From: Auriscalpium vulgare | Taxonomy: Eukaryota; Basidiomycota; Agaricomycetes; Russulales; Auriscalpiaceae | Length of the DNA stretch: 64,000 nt | Assembly: GCA_019915015.1 (NCBI GenBank) | Contig: JAHBBC010000009.1 | Coordinates: 1,488,001-1,552,000 of the forward strand | Direction of reading: 5' to 3' | Shown here: in pieces, positions 1-10,320 of the stretch | How the letters are laid out: each line of letters begins with the position of its first letter | Position numbering within the stretch: position 1 is the first letter of the stretch | Translations under genes and position numbers: made by a program | The notes under the pieces: generated by a model | Told to the model about the DNA's origin: nothing | The model's input: the letters and a program-made list of their open reading frames with translations, nothing else | The model's database searches: none

Positions 1-658
1 GCACTGCAGACAACATCCACACATTAAGCAACACCCCAACTGGGCTGTTATCTATATGCCTCGTAAGTGCATTTCCTCGTAGTGCAACTTATGACATCAC
101 TCCGGTAACTAACCGACAGTTTAGTGACCGGAGTGACGTCATATTTGTTGGGGAAATTGGGTCCACATGATCTACAAGAAGAGGGTGCAACGCACTCGAA
201 GCACGACGAGAGAGGTAAAAGGCTGATAACAGTGTACACTAAGAGCCAGCTACATGTATGCAACATAAGATTCGTACGAACTGTATAGTACCCGGAAGTT
301 GCCGACATGGCCTTGAGCTTGCTCACGTGATATATCCAACAATATTTTCCTCGCCCACCTTCACAGTGTGCCCTATACATCTGCCGTGCCCGCAATTCTG
401 GAGGTAGCACGTTGTCGAGTGCTGTAGGTCATTGCTCATACTTACTACTGGATTCAACTCGGACTCTCATGTTGACATGTGTTTGGTCCATTTGGAGCGT
501 ATTCAACGTGGAATCGTATTGCCGTGCTAAGCATCGGCCCACTCCCAGCAAGTTGCTGTGAAACACCTTAATTTCCGAAATTATTACGTGGCTGTCGACT
601 TGACAAAAGGGCAAAAATTCCCCAATGATCGCCTGGCAGCATGTAACAAGGCGTATCA
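1..658 (-). mobile_element. LTR-like remnant, only one end recognised
   Basis: The last ~85 bases (about 573-658) match the end of the LTR at 963-2809: both carry CTGTCGACTTGA, a purine-rich stretch, GCAGCATG and AAGGYGTATCA. The copy ends at TATCA (658). By comparison with 963-2809 the element's sense is the minus strand. Its other end lies outside the window or is too diverged to see. No coding sequence is supported here. The hairpin at 91-142 lies inside this stretch and may belong to a different repeat. Confidence 0.35.
91..142. repeat. Hairpin, ATGACRTCA type
   Basis: Inverted repeat: ATGACATCACTCCGGT (91-106) against ACCGGAGTGACGTCAT (127-142), 15 of 16 positions pairing, with a 20-base loop. 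The outer ATGACG/CGTCAT pairs recur in the hairpins at 3578-3637 and 53011-53070, but the rest of the stem differs there. Confidence 0.6.
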
Positions 659-799
659 ACCTATTGCTTAGCCCTATCATGTATTATATATATGATATCC
701 TACAAAGAGTGAGCACTTGTAACCATTAAGATGATCTGGACACAGATGGTAGAGATGTATTGGCTATGTTTTCTCAACTCTATATATTGTGTTTGCATT

Positions 800-3310
800 A
801 TTGTGATTTGCAAAATGGATGAGAATCACTGAACAAAAAGAGTTCAAAGGTCCTCGACCCGTTGGCTGTGGCGCCACCGGGTGCCGCGGCTCCGCTCTTG
901 ACTCTGACACTTACATATAGCCGCCGCACTCTCGCTGCTGCTTCCCACAACATGTGACGTGTTGATGGGCACCCACAGGTAGTAGGGTGGTAAATGTGTG
1001 TGATACCAGATACCTAGAGCGCTGAGGAGGGTACCGTGATGATGTGTGTGTGCGAGTGGGTTTCAGGGTCCCGAAGATGATCGGATGTGTGTCTCCGACG
1101 TGGTGCGCAGGAGGTGTGTGCGGTCGGAAAGGTGGATCAGAGTGCACAAACGGTCGGAGAACTGTGCCGACGAGGGTCCGGAGGTGAGGACACGTGGTGC
1201 GAGTGACTGTGAGAAACTGGACGCGGTGCGTACAACCGTCGACAAAGGTGTGCAGAGTGTGGCTCTAATGCGTGATGCGCGACGGCGTTGCGAGGTGATC
1301 GAAACAACAACGAGGGGTGCGGGCAACAACGCTGAACTGTTGCGATTGTGCGAACGGTCGGATGAGTAGAGGCACAGGTCGGAATGTCGGATCAAGTGGT
1401 GGGAGTAAGTGCGATCGAGGGTGCAACCGCGACAGGACAAATGGAAGCGAGGCTGGGATCTCTCATGTCCCAAGACGGTAGGAGCAACGATGAGTCATGC
1501 AGGCAATGACGCAGAATCGTGTGGATGGTCAGAGGAGCGGGGGTGATGGGCGGAAGATAGGCCCGGGGATGAGTGGTGCAAGTACACCGATTCATGTTGC
1601 GATCGCTGCGGGATGAGCGGAACACAATTGTGATCTCCGATGTCACAAGACACTCGGAGCGATGAAGTGTGAGGGCAACAGCAGATGCAATGATGATGGA
1701 ATAAGATGAGAGGGAGGAGAACAATGAGCTGAGTGCGTGAGACGACGACGAAGACAAAGGCAAAGGCAAAGGTGACAGAGCTTGCCTCGAGCTAACTATA
1801 CAATAGAGACGGAGATGCTGTGCTCCAAATGAGATCTGAACCATGGGGGGAACCGAATCTGTATTGCAGTATGGATGCGACCGCTATTTATATGTTTCGA
1901 CTGCTGCAGTACAAGTCCGATCAAGAATGAAGTCGGAATAAAGGAAAATGGTCGGAACAAAAGCAAACGATGGTGTGCAAGTTGCACATGGTACAGACAA
2001 TGGAGGAGAGTCAAGAGGCTGTATAGAACAATGTAGAGCAAGTGATCAGCGCTTATCAGGAGGACAGTGCAAGCACATGGAAAACAATCTGCGCTATCAA
2101 GGAGTGCGGGAGAGACATCCTACAGAGTCGAACAAGACATTACGACTAGAAATAGAGACAATGGAGGTGTGGCTGGCGAGTGGTAGAATACACTCCGATG
2201 TGTGAGGGGGCTGCAGGTAAGTGTTGCGATTTTGCGACTCGTCGAATGGTCGGAAGAATGCTCTGGTATTGCGTGTGCAATGGTCAGAGCGGTGGAGGGA
2301 TAATCGGAGTGCTGGTCCGACCGCAGAACGATCGGGATCGAATATATGTAGCACGAACTTGAGCACTGAGCTGGACAATGGTTGGAGGACAATGGCGCAA
2401 CTGTGGGGGTACTCGGAAGTCGCAGAGACGTCGGAGAGACGTGGCGCACGTGCTGAAACAACGATCCCAAGAATCAAAATGTCTGATGGAATTCCGGTGC
2501 GTTATGACAGCTGTGGGAGATGCTGTGCTTGAGGTCGTGTGGCGGCAGTTGGAACAATGAGCAAGTGGTTGGATGACTGCGTGTGCTGTGTGCAACGGTG
2601 TTGCTGGCGCGAGTGTGGTGTCCAAGGTATGATTCCGATCGCGTGACTGCTCTGCAAGAGTCCAATCTTGCGAGCGGTCGGAAGAACTAATCGGGTGGTC
2701 GGAGCACTGCTGTGCGATGCTGCGATCTTCGGAATTGTGTGTCTGTCGACTTGATGAAGGTGTGAAAATTCTGTAATGATTGCCTCGCAGCATGGAGCAA
2801 GGTGTATCAGCGTCGTCACCATTGTGCTGACGCACCACACGACGTCGACAATGTGTGTCTTGGCTTCCACTACGCCTATGGAGGCGGTTCCGGGCTCAAT
2901 CGAGGGCTTGGATGTCATGTATTTCTATGATGCCCAAGAGTTTTATCTGATGCTGTATTTCATGGCAAAAGAGTTATATTTCATTTTCACATGTATGTAA
3001 TTTCTATCCACAGTAGCACCATAGGATTGCATGTATATGTGAATCAGTCATGATAGGATATCTCGATTGAGCCCAGAACCGCCTCCACAGGCGCAGTAGA
3101 AGCTGAGATACACGTTGTCGATGTCGCGTGGCACGTCAGCACGACAGCGACAACACGTCACATGTTGTGGGAAGCAGCGGTGATGTGTAAGCGTTGGAGT
3201 CAAGAGCGAAGCCACGGCACCTGGTGGCGCCGCAGGCCACAGGTCGAGGACCTCTGAACTCTTTTTTTTTCTCAGGAATTCTCCTCCATTTTGCAAATCA
3301 CAATCATTGT
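800..3310. repeat. Inverted repeat copies, one interrupted by an LTR
   Basis: Bases ~808-962 are repeated in reverse complement at ~3140-3300 (shared CAAAATGGA, GGTCCTCGAC, GGCGCCACC, CTCTTGACTC, CCCACAACATGTGACGTG). The match continues beyond the LTR: 2810-2907 pairs with ~3060-3150. The reverse complement of 3060-3300 therefore shows the sequence as it was before the LTR entered between 962 and 2810. The loop (about 2908-3059) shows nothing recognisable. No gene is supported. Confidence 0.55.
963..2809 (-). mobile_element. Solo LTR of a Ty3/gypsy-like element
   Basis: On the plus strand it starts TGATGGGCACC and ends GTATCA (TG...CA). Its first ~90 bases match the PBS-proximal end of the Gypsy-1 LTR (27947-28040): GATGGGCACC, GGTAGTAGGG, CCTAGAGCGCT, GGTACCG and GTGCGAG occur in the same order. 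Sense is therefore minus. No gag, pol or primer-binding site lies next to it, so it is a solo LTR or relic. The flanks GTGT(T) and GCGTC align with GTGTT at the unoccupied site (reverse complement of ~3140), consistent with a decayed 4-5 bp target duplication. Confidence 0.5.
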
Positions 3311-3445
3311 AGCTTTATATATATATATATATTGTCCCAAAGTACCAAAGAAGGGGAAAGAAATTGATGCAAAGAGCAAACTGTCTTGTAGGGCAGGAGA
3401 AGATAGAAGGTCAACAACTACTGCACATATCCTATAAAGCTAAAT

Positions 3446-3531
3446 GGCCTTGTAGTGTAGTGGTGAATACTATTGGTTGATATATAAAGCCAAGAGGTTG
3501 TAGGTTCAATTCCCCCTCTGTGCGACTTTTT
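3446..3531 (+). other. tRNA-like Pol III head (SINE-like), copy 1
   Basis: An A box TAGTGTAGTGG (3453-3463) and a B box GGTTCAATTCC (3503-3513) are 39 bases apart, followed by TTTTT (3527-3531). This is the layout of a tRNA-type RNA polymerase III promoter and terminator. The acceptor and T stems do not pair well, so it is not a working tRNA. The same arrangement occurs at 52885-52969, upstream of the same repeat body. Confidence 0.5.
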
Positions 3532-3544
3532 ATTAATATAAATA

Positions 3545-4596
3545 TTCAGCCCGGGTATTGTAGTAGCCGGGTTTGTGCACCATGACGCGTTTAAATATGC
3601 ACACAGTCGAAAGTGCCGGTTGATGCGTCATGGTGCGTGTTTGGCCTACCCGTGGGAAAGTTTTACCTAAAATGGAAACTGTGCAGTATTGTTTGCTGAC
3701 TCGAGAACAATTGAAATCATGTTCATATTGTTGCTGGTTAGCTTGCAAAACGCAAAATACTTGCAGACATGAGTGTCTTTGGAAGTGAGAAGGTGTTGAA
3801 AAGCATTGGGCAGGAGCTACTTAGCTAAAAATTGCTCAATTGCCGGGTAACCGGGTACTTTATCCCCGGGATTAGTAAGCAATGACTCATTGACCGGCAA
3901 AAATCCCAGTCTGCCTGATTCAACTGCGTCATTTTCCCACGCTTGTTGAGGAATTATATTATTGGCTATTCACATGATCAACATCCTTTCAACACTTCTG
4001 GTATATATAATGCATGGTAGTTAGCAACTAGAGCCCTCCCAATTGCCAACCTCACCATTGTCACCCCGTGGGAACATGTTACCAAAAAGGGAAGTTAGAA
4101 GGCCTTCTCTTCTGACTTCAGAACAATTGGTATCATGTGTATATCAATGCTAATTAGCTTGGAAAATGCAAAATACTCGCAGACACGAGTGTCTTTGCAG
4201 TGCAAAGGTGTGTAAATCACAGGGCAGGCAGTAGCTACTTAGCTAAGAATTACAGAATTAGGCAGGTGGGATGACATGACTTGACTTTAGTCCAAGCTTT
4301 GGGACATATCTCCTAGAGCAATCTTTCTAATGCATGCATTTTGCCTGACTGATGAAGGAAATAAATGATTAGGAGGAATCATAATGAAGAGTACTCGTCA
4401 TGAGAACCATGCTAGTGCTATAGTTGAAGTGTGAGGATCCTGCAAGGTGCGGCAGGACCTGCTTAGCTAAGAATTACTGAAAAAGGCAGTTGGGACGACG
4501 CGACTTGACCGTGGGATCTATTTCCTAAAGCGACTTATAATGTGTTCACGTTTTGGCCTGACTTGGTTGAAGAAAGAAACGATTAAGAGTAATCGT
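3545..4596 (+). mobile_element. Non-autonomous hairpin-tailed repeat (Helitron-like), copy A
   Basis: Starts with TATTCAGCCCGGG and AGTAGCCGGG, then a 12 bp perfect hairpin (GCACCATGACGC at 3578-3589, GCGTCATGGTGC at 3626-3637). It ends in ACGATTAAGAGTAATCGT (4579-4596), a 7 bp stem with an AGAG loop. Within it, the unit from CTTAGCTAAGAATTAC to the tail hairpin occurs twice: a degenerate tail ATGATTAGGAGGAATCAT (4365-4382), then the canonical one. Copies are at 20935-21291 and 52975-53622. No coding sequence. A hairpin close to the 3' end suggests a Helitron-type element, but no canonical CTRR end is visible. Confidence 0.55.
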
Positions 4597-5048
4597 AATG
4601 GTCATATTCCCATCTGTCATAATTTGCCTGCCTTGCCATGGCATAGGCAGGGATGTCATATATGACATCTGTGGCTGTCCTGGGCACCTGCAATATCTTA
4701 CCTTGCCCACTTGGTGCCTGTTATTTTTTACAGGGCGCTCTGCCTATGTGACATTTCTTACAGGGGGCTGCTTTCACATTTGTCATTTCTTACACCTCAT
4801 GATATGCAGCTGCAACATTTTGCACCCTTGCACAGTCACATTTCACTGTCATTTTATACAGCTACTGGGCCTGGGCATCAGGTCTGCAACTTTTTGCAAG
4901 ACGTATCAGTGACCGTGTTAATTTTGACGGATCTTCCTATGCATTTGTTACATTTTGCAGATCTTCCTTTGTCCAATTTGCCCCATGATACTTCCAGATG
5001 CAACTTCTAACACGTGTTAATTTCAATCAGACTCTGGCCACTCTGAGC
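4597..5048. other. Intergenic, T-rich
   Basis: A pyrimidine-rich stretch with loosely repeated CATTTCTTACAG and ATTTTGCA motifs, directly upstream of the gene at 5049. It may contain that gene's promoter. No clear TATA box or ORF is supported. Confidence 0.3.
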
Positions 5049-6466
5049 ATGGGCAACAGACCACGGAGGAGCCAGGTCGGGGGGACGGAGAGTCCAACCA
5101 GACTCAGAGCAGTAGGTGCTTGTGTTATCCTCCTAATGACTTTGAGATGTAACCCTCTCTTTCCTCACAGAACAGCCAGATTTCAAGCTGTTCTCTGAGG
5201 GCCTTAGCGCAGTGCAGTCACTACGCTTTCACCAAGCGGTGACTAAGGATATCAGGTCCAGAGGCTCAAGACGGGCTGCGTTCAAGATCCACTTGGAGGC
5301 AATTGAGAAAGCCAGCAGCTTGGGCTTCCAGCTTACGGACTTCAACTGGCCCATTCCCCACGCCGCCAGTGAAGACAAGAGCAAGATCACTGTGGACTAC
5401 TGCAAGGCACTTCGTAATTGGTTCAGGCTGTGGTATGCGGAAGTGGAGGCTGCGGATTCCGCAGGTTCCGACAGCAACTACGGACCGGAGGATGACAGGG
5501 ATGGCAGCGGGGAGTCTGAGGTTGAAGAGGAGGACAACGCCACCAAGTCAAAGGCGAAAGGCAAAGGCAAGGGAAAGTCTCAGTCTTCCGCAAAGGGCAA
5601 AGGCAAAGACAAAGGAGGTATGCCTGCCATTCTTAACACACCTTTGCATTCTCTTGACGCAGCCCTGGAAGCCCTGGGCAGGCGATTTGCAGAAGGCTTC
5701 CGTCCGACATTCAGAGATGAGGAAACCAACAAAGACACGGAGGTGACGTATACCCTGGCGTTTGAGGCTAGAACGCAGCCGGACCAGCACATGTCTGCCA
5801 TCCACAGCGGACGCGAGGTGGCCACAGCCCTCTTGCGCTTGGCCAAGGCAAGCACTTTCCCATCCTCACTCTCCGCTAGGCATCACTTAATGGTATGTCC
5901 AGAGAAAGACCGCGGATGGATCCTACGTCACTCAGTGCCTTTCCTGCTCCCGTGCGGGTAGAGGAAAGCAGGTGCGCGTAACGGGCCATACCATGAAGGC
6001 GGTTTCATCCCGAGACGATGCAGCATACCTGGACTGCGGTTGCCCTGCAGACTCCGCTCTCCTTGAGCTGTGGATGGTCAAGACGGCACAGACGTACAAC
6101 GTCCCCAATGCAAGGAACAATGAAGAGATTCAGTCAAGCCAGACGCGCATTGCCGACAAGGGCGGCAATGTGACCGTTCTTCCGTACAAGCTGGGCTTCT
6201 CTCTGCTCAATTTGCCCTATTGCGCAGCGGCTATTGCTGAGACCTCCGGCTTGCACATTGACGATCTCCTGCAGCCAAGAGAGGCGCGCTTGAAGGAAAC
6301 GGTCAGGTGGGCCCTGGAAGAGCTAGCCAAGGCGCACGCCATTGGAGGGCAGGAGTCCACTGAACTCGTCGTCAAGCTTATGAAGGTGTTGAAGGTTCCT
6401 GGAGAGGAGGGGGCAGATGTGATGCGTTTGGCAGGTGCAGCCAGCAGCTCTGGAACCCAGCAGTAG
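5049..6466 (+). CDS. Unknown protein, acidic and Lys/Gly-rich linker
   Basis: I do not recognise this family. The model has at least four exons. Exon 1 starts at ATG 5049 (MGNRPRRSQVGG). An intron ends at CTCACAG (5170). A second intron runs from GTATGCC near 5616 to GACGCAG near 5662, and a third from GTATGTCC near 5891 to CACTCAG near 5931. Splicing the third gives HHLM joined to CLSCSRAGRGK and keeps the frame open to TAG 6466. Visible parts are a helical N-terminal region with an FNWP motif, an acidic stretch, then a (KGKG)n-type basic linker (about 5550-5615), and a globular C-terminal region. It converges with the minus-strand oxygenase gene that ends at 6638. Confidence 0.6.
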
Positions 6467-6637
6467 GAGGGATCAGGGCAGGAAACGTGTTACAGACTAA
6501 ATGCAGATTGGCATCATATCTGCTTTCAATGCTTGAGACAAAGGTGAACAAGAAAATAAGCTACAGATGATATTACTGCTAGAGATATAAGATATATATA
6601 ACTTCAAGATGCAATGTCAGGTATTGGAGAAATGTAG

Positions 6638-9600
6638 CTACTGGATGTGATTGCCCCACCCATTGTAATCATGCACCCACCCATCAATGTCTCTGTCCGT
6701 GCTGAGGACAACTGAACCCCTCAGGCCTTCAAAGTGAAGGTTGAAGTGTGTGAGCTCCCCTGAGGGGAAGATGAGCACATCACCAGGTCTCAGGTGGATG
6801 ACCAGCTTTGCTTCAAACAAACACAAACCACCCCCTTGCCAATGACCAAATGGTGCAACAACGCACACAGACTTGTCCTTGCTGTCACGATGTCCACGCG
6901 TGCAAGCAGAAAAATTGAGCACAAAGCCTGAGAAAGGGTGTGCCGCGCTGATAGAGCCCAGGGGGAGGGTTTCAATGGCAATGGTCAGGTCATCGTAGAC
7001 CTTAGGGAGATGATGGGCCAGCTTGAAAGAAAGGTGTCATCACATGAGTTTTGCTTTGGCGAAAGAGGTAGACTCACATTCACTTTGATGTACACCATCA
7101 TGTCTTCCAGGGCTTCCACCAGGAGCATATACCTGACAGGATCCTTGCGAGTCTCTATGGAAGCCCGAGGCATGCGGTGCTGGATATTGACCCGGACATT
7201 CCCATCCTTTGTGAGGAGGTAGGGATGCATGCCCTCTGGAGCATTGTCTCCCTGGAAAAGAGTGTGTCTCAGTGATGTTCAGGAGTTGGAGAGAAGGGAA
7301 CATACCCTTTCAGAATACCTATTGTAGGTTTGGTGATGCTCTGCAGCAAACTTGAAGCCAGGGATATCTGAGGCATCTTGTCCAATTTCATCCCCAAGAA
7401 GATGAAGGAGTTTAGCTGTGATGCTGGCCAAGGACTGAGGGTAGGCAGTGCCAAAGTCAGAGAGCACCAGTCCAACAAGGTGCTGGGAGCTGTCTCGGAT
7501 ATGCAGAGGCCTCCTTCAGTCAAGCATTAGGATGCCAGGGGTCCCTGGGCGCAAGAAGCAGAGCACTCACCCATTGCATATAGCAGGTTTGATAGAAATA
7601 TAGGGTCCCTCTGCTTCATGAGAGAGAAGCTAACAACGCCTGAGTGCAAGCCATGACAGAATGATTGAACCAACACACCTTCTTCTTCAGGTTAGCCACA
7701 CTTGATGGGCTGTCAAGAAATGCAGAGGCAGCAGCCTCTCTCTGGGCGGCCGTCCAGGCCTTACTATTGCCCCTCCCCACAGGGCTGGGAGTGTGGGTGA
7801 TATCAAAGGGAAGGGACACTTCCCAGACCTTCCCAGGATTAGGCAAAAATACAGTAGGCCTCTCCTGCTGGTGGGGTAGATCTTCTGACCACAGCAGAGC
7901 CCTGGTTGGAAGCTTCCATCCACTATGTGAGGGAGATCAGTATGAGCTCACTAATAGAAAATGCATATCTCACGTACGTCACCAAGACTTTTGAGAGATA
8001 ATCATCAGACGCCTGAATATTGTTGAAATGCAGCTGCTGAAAGCCCACAGAGCCCACAGAGCCCTCCATAGTAAGGACAGGGACTGAGATGTGAAATCCA
8101 CACTTGTCCTTGGACAGTATATGGGCCTGTAGAAGGCCTGGAATAATGGAGGAACTGATGAGATTTCCAGAGTATTGTTCTATACAAGATATTAGAAGGA
8201 GAACTGCAAAATAAAAAAGCACATACCAGGAACAGCTCTGAGAGCATATGCCACCTGCATGAGATCAGACTCTATGGCCTTGGTCCTAGATCCAATGAAT
8301 AATTGTGCCACTCCCAGAGCAGAGATGACAGTCAAGATGTGAAGGGAAGCTGGACAAGGATGAATCACTGGCAGTTCCTCATATGAGCAGGGCTACTTAC
8401 CAGCTTGAGCCAGATAGATCAATCTTCTCCCTTTTTGCACCCAAAGGCGAAAATTCTGTTCAGACCATTTCCCTCCTACAGCGCGCCAAAGGGCCACCAG
8501 ATTCTTGATGTCCTTTGTATTGGCAAAGACTGCCTGATGCTTCAAAATGCTGCTAGACAATTAATCATAGCAGCCTTGAGAGATGAAACAGCACTGACAA
8601 ATCCACTTCCACAGCCAGTTCAACATAGACAATGGTGGATCGAAAGGTGATAACCTTCTGTGCCAGCTCCAGATTTTCACATTGATTTCCTAGAGATCTC
8701 ATCCTGGACAAGTCCAGAACCATGCCACCAGTATCCCCACATGATTGTGTGCTCCAAGATTGAGCTGGGTTCTCCAGGGGGAGCTTCCCAGAGTGACCTT
8801 CTATGAGATCAGAGAGACTCTTCTGGGAAGAGGAGTTAGAGATTCCGCCAAGATGAGACAGGAGCAGCAGGGTTTTTGCAGTTGGTCTTGGAGGAACTGT
8901 GCGTTCCACCCAGACGTGCTCCCTCGTCTCCTTCAAGCACAGTGAGATTAATGCCAAAAAATAGAGACTTCAAAACGTACCATGGCTTCTTCTTCATCCT
9001 CGTCAACCTCCATTGCCTCCAGTCCTTCATACTCTGGGATGGCCTCCATGGGAGCCATCACCTTGTTAGCCTCGCTGCCCCTTTTACAGTCTGAATGAAC
9101 AGAGTTGCCGCCTTGGCCACCGCCAGAGCCACTGGGCGCTGGTTTGCCACGCCCTGTGAGAACCTGAACATCCAGTGAGCATATCTTACCTGCTGTTGGT
9201 TGCCAAAGACCTACCAGAGTTTTTTTGCCAGAACGCAGTCTCTTATCGGGAGAGCTGCCCTTGGCAGGAGAGCTGCCCTTGGTCTGCTTGGCCTGCACTC
9301 CCTGAGTGAATGTCACAAAGAGAGAGAACCAGCTGGCACACACCTTTTTAGCCCGGACAGCATCCAGCCTTTCACTATGCCTGGATGGCTCAGACCCTGG
9401 GGATACAGCCTAGCTGGCAAATCAGAGAATGAAAAATGTGTCAGAGCCTGGAGATGCATTTACAGCATTTTCAACCATTGATTCTGCAGAGACCACCTGC
9501 CCAGTGGGAGAACTGGCAGCAGGGGTCAACCGTTCTCCAGAAGTGCCAGGAGAGAAAGGTGTGGCTCTGGGGGTAGCCAGCTGGTTGACCTCCAGAGCAG

Positions 9601-9721
9601 GAGTCTGTTGCCTAGAGAGCTCATTGTAAATAGCTGCCCACTCTGGCTCTTGTGGATACAGAGCCAAGAGTTCTGGGGCCCTGCCCAAGAGGAACAAAGC
9701 AAGCTCAGAGCTGATGTTCAT
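6638..9721 (-). CDS. TET/JBP-like 2OG-Fe(II) oxygenase family protein
   Basis: A multi-exon gene (about ten exons) starting at ATG 9721 (MNISSELALFLLGR). The last exon (~6950-6638) carries the double-stranded beta-helix signature: HRD in TRGHRDSKDK (HxD, iron ligands), GGxL, LRPGDVLIFPS, the distal histidine in LTHFN, and the arginine in EGLRGSVVL expected to bind 2-oxoglutarate. Such proteins are abundant in Agaricomycetes and resemble TET/JBP 5-methylpyrimidine oxygenases; actual DNA oxidation is inferred, not shown. Upstream exons encode a low-complexity acidic and Lys-rich N-terminus (AMEVDEDEEEAM near 9000) and a conserved middle (8957-7083). Readable introns include GTACGTTTTG after EEEAM and GTGTGTGCC after RAKK. 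The start faces the GC-rich palindromic region. Confidence 0.6.
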
Positions 9722-9833
9722 TTTGAAGAGTCTGAGAAGGGAGGGAGGTGAGGGAGGAAGGCAAGAGCTGGCCAGCAGTGACTTGTCAGATTTGACAGCG
9801 GCGCATCAAACTCAGTGCGAGAAATGACTTGGC

Positions 9834-10171
9834 GTTTTTTTCCCTTAGTCAATATTCTTGTAAATAATACCATACCTTTGCCCCTACTGGGGACACCCAC
9901 TGCATTATTTACAAGACTTTTGACCGTGGGAAAAATGACATGGGGGACCACGAAGGTGGCTTATTTTGTTTTGATGCCCAGCCCTCATGTCTCCTCCGTT
10001 TCAGACGCGAGTGGGCCCATTCTGACGGCGCAGGACAGGGAGATCCATGGTATTATTTTCAGGATTATCGGTTGATCGATATGTTTGTAAATAATAACAT
10101 GGCAGTTGCATCCTTTACTGCCCCCTGGTGCTTTTTTCCCTTGGTCAATATTTCTGTAAATATTACTATAC
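9834..10171. repeat. Foldback plus two related direct units
   Basis: CTTGTAAATAAT (9857-9868) pairs perfectly with ATTATTTACAAG (9904-9915). Outer arms (CCC..AGTCAA and TTGAC..GGG plus T/A runs) extend the foldback to about 9834-9937. Two more copies of the GTCAATATT..TGTAAATAAT core follow in direct orientation, near 10078-10097 and 10137-10171. All lie within 450 bp upstream of the minus-strand oxygenase start at 9721. Confidence 0.5.
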
Positions 10172-10320
10172 GTTTCCCCTTCCTTTATCTTCAAAATGAA
10201 TTCACTTGCGGCCAAATCCGTAGAGGCTTGACCTCAGGATTATTTAAAGAATGCAGTCTCCCTGCTGCCCCCTCCGTTTTTCGCTGTGTATCTCCATCCC
10301 TGCTCCATTGCTCCCTACTT

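Noticed and set aside
3446..3531. Functional tRNA gene
   Set aside because: A and B boxes are present, but acceptor and T stems do not pair and no anticodon arm is convincing; the same holds at 52885.
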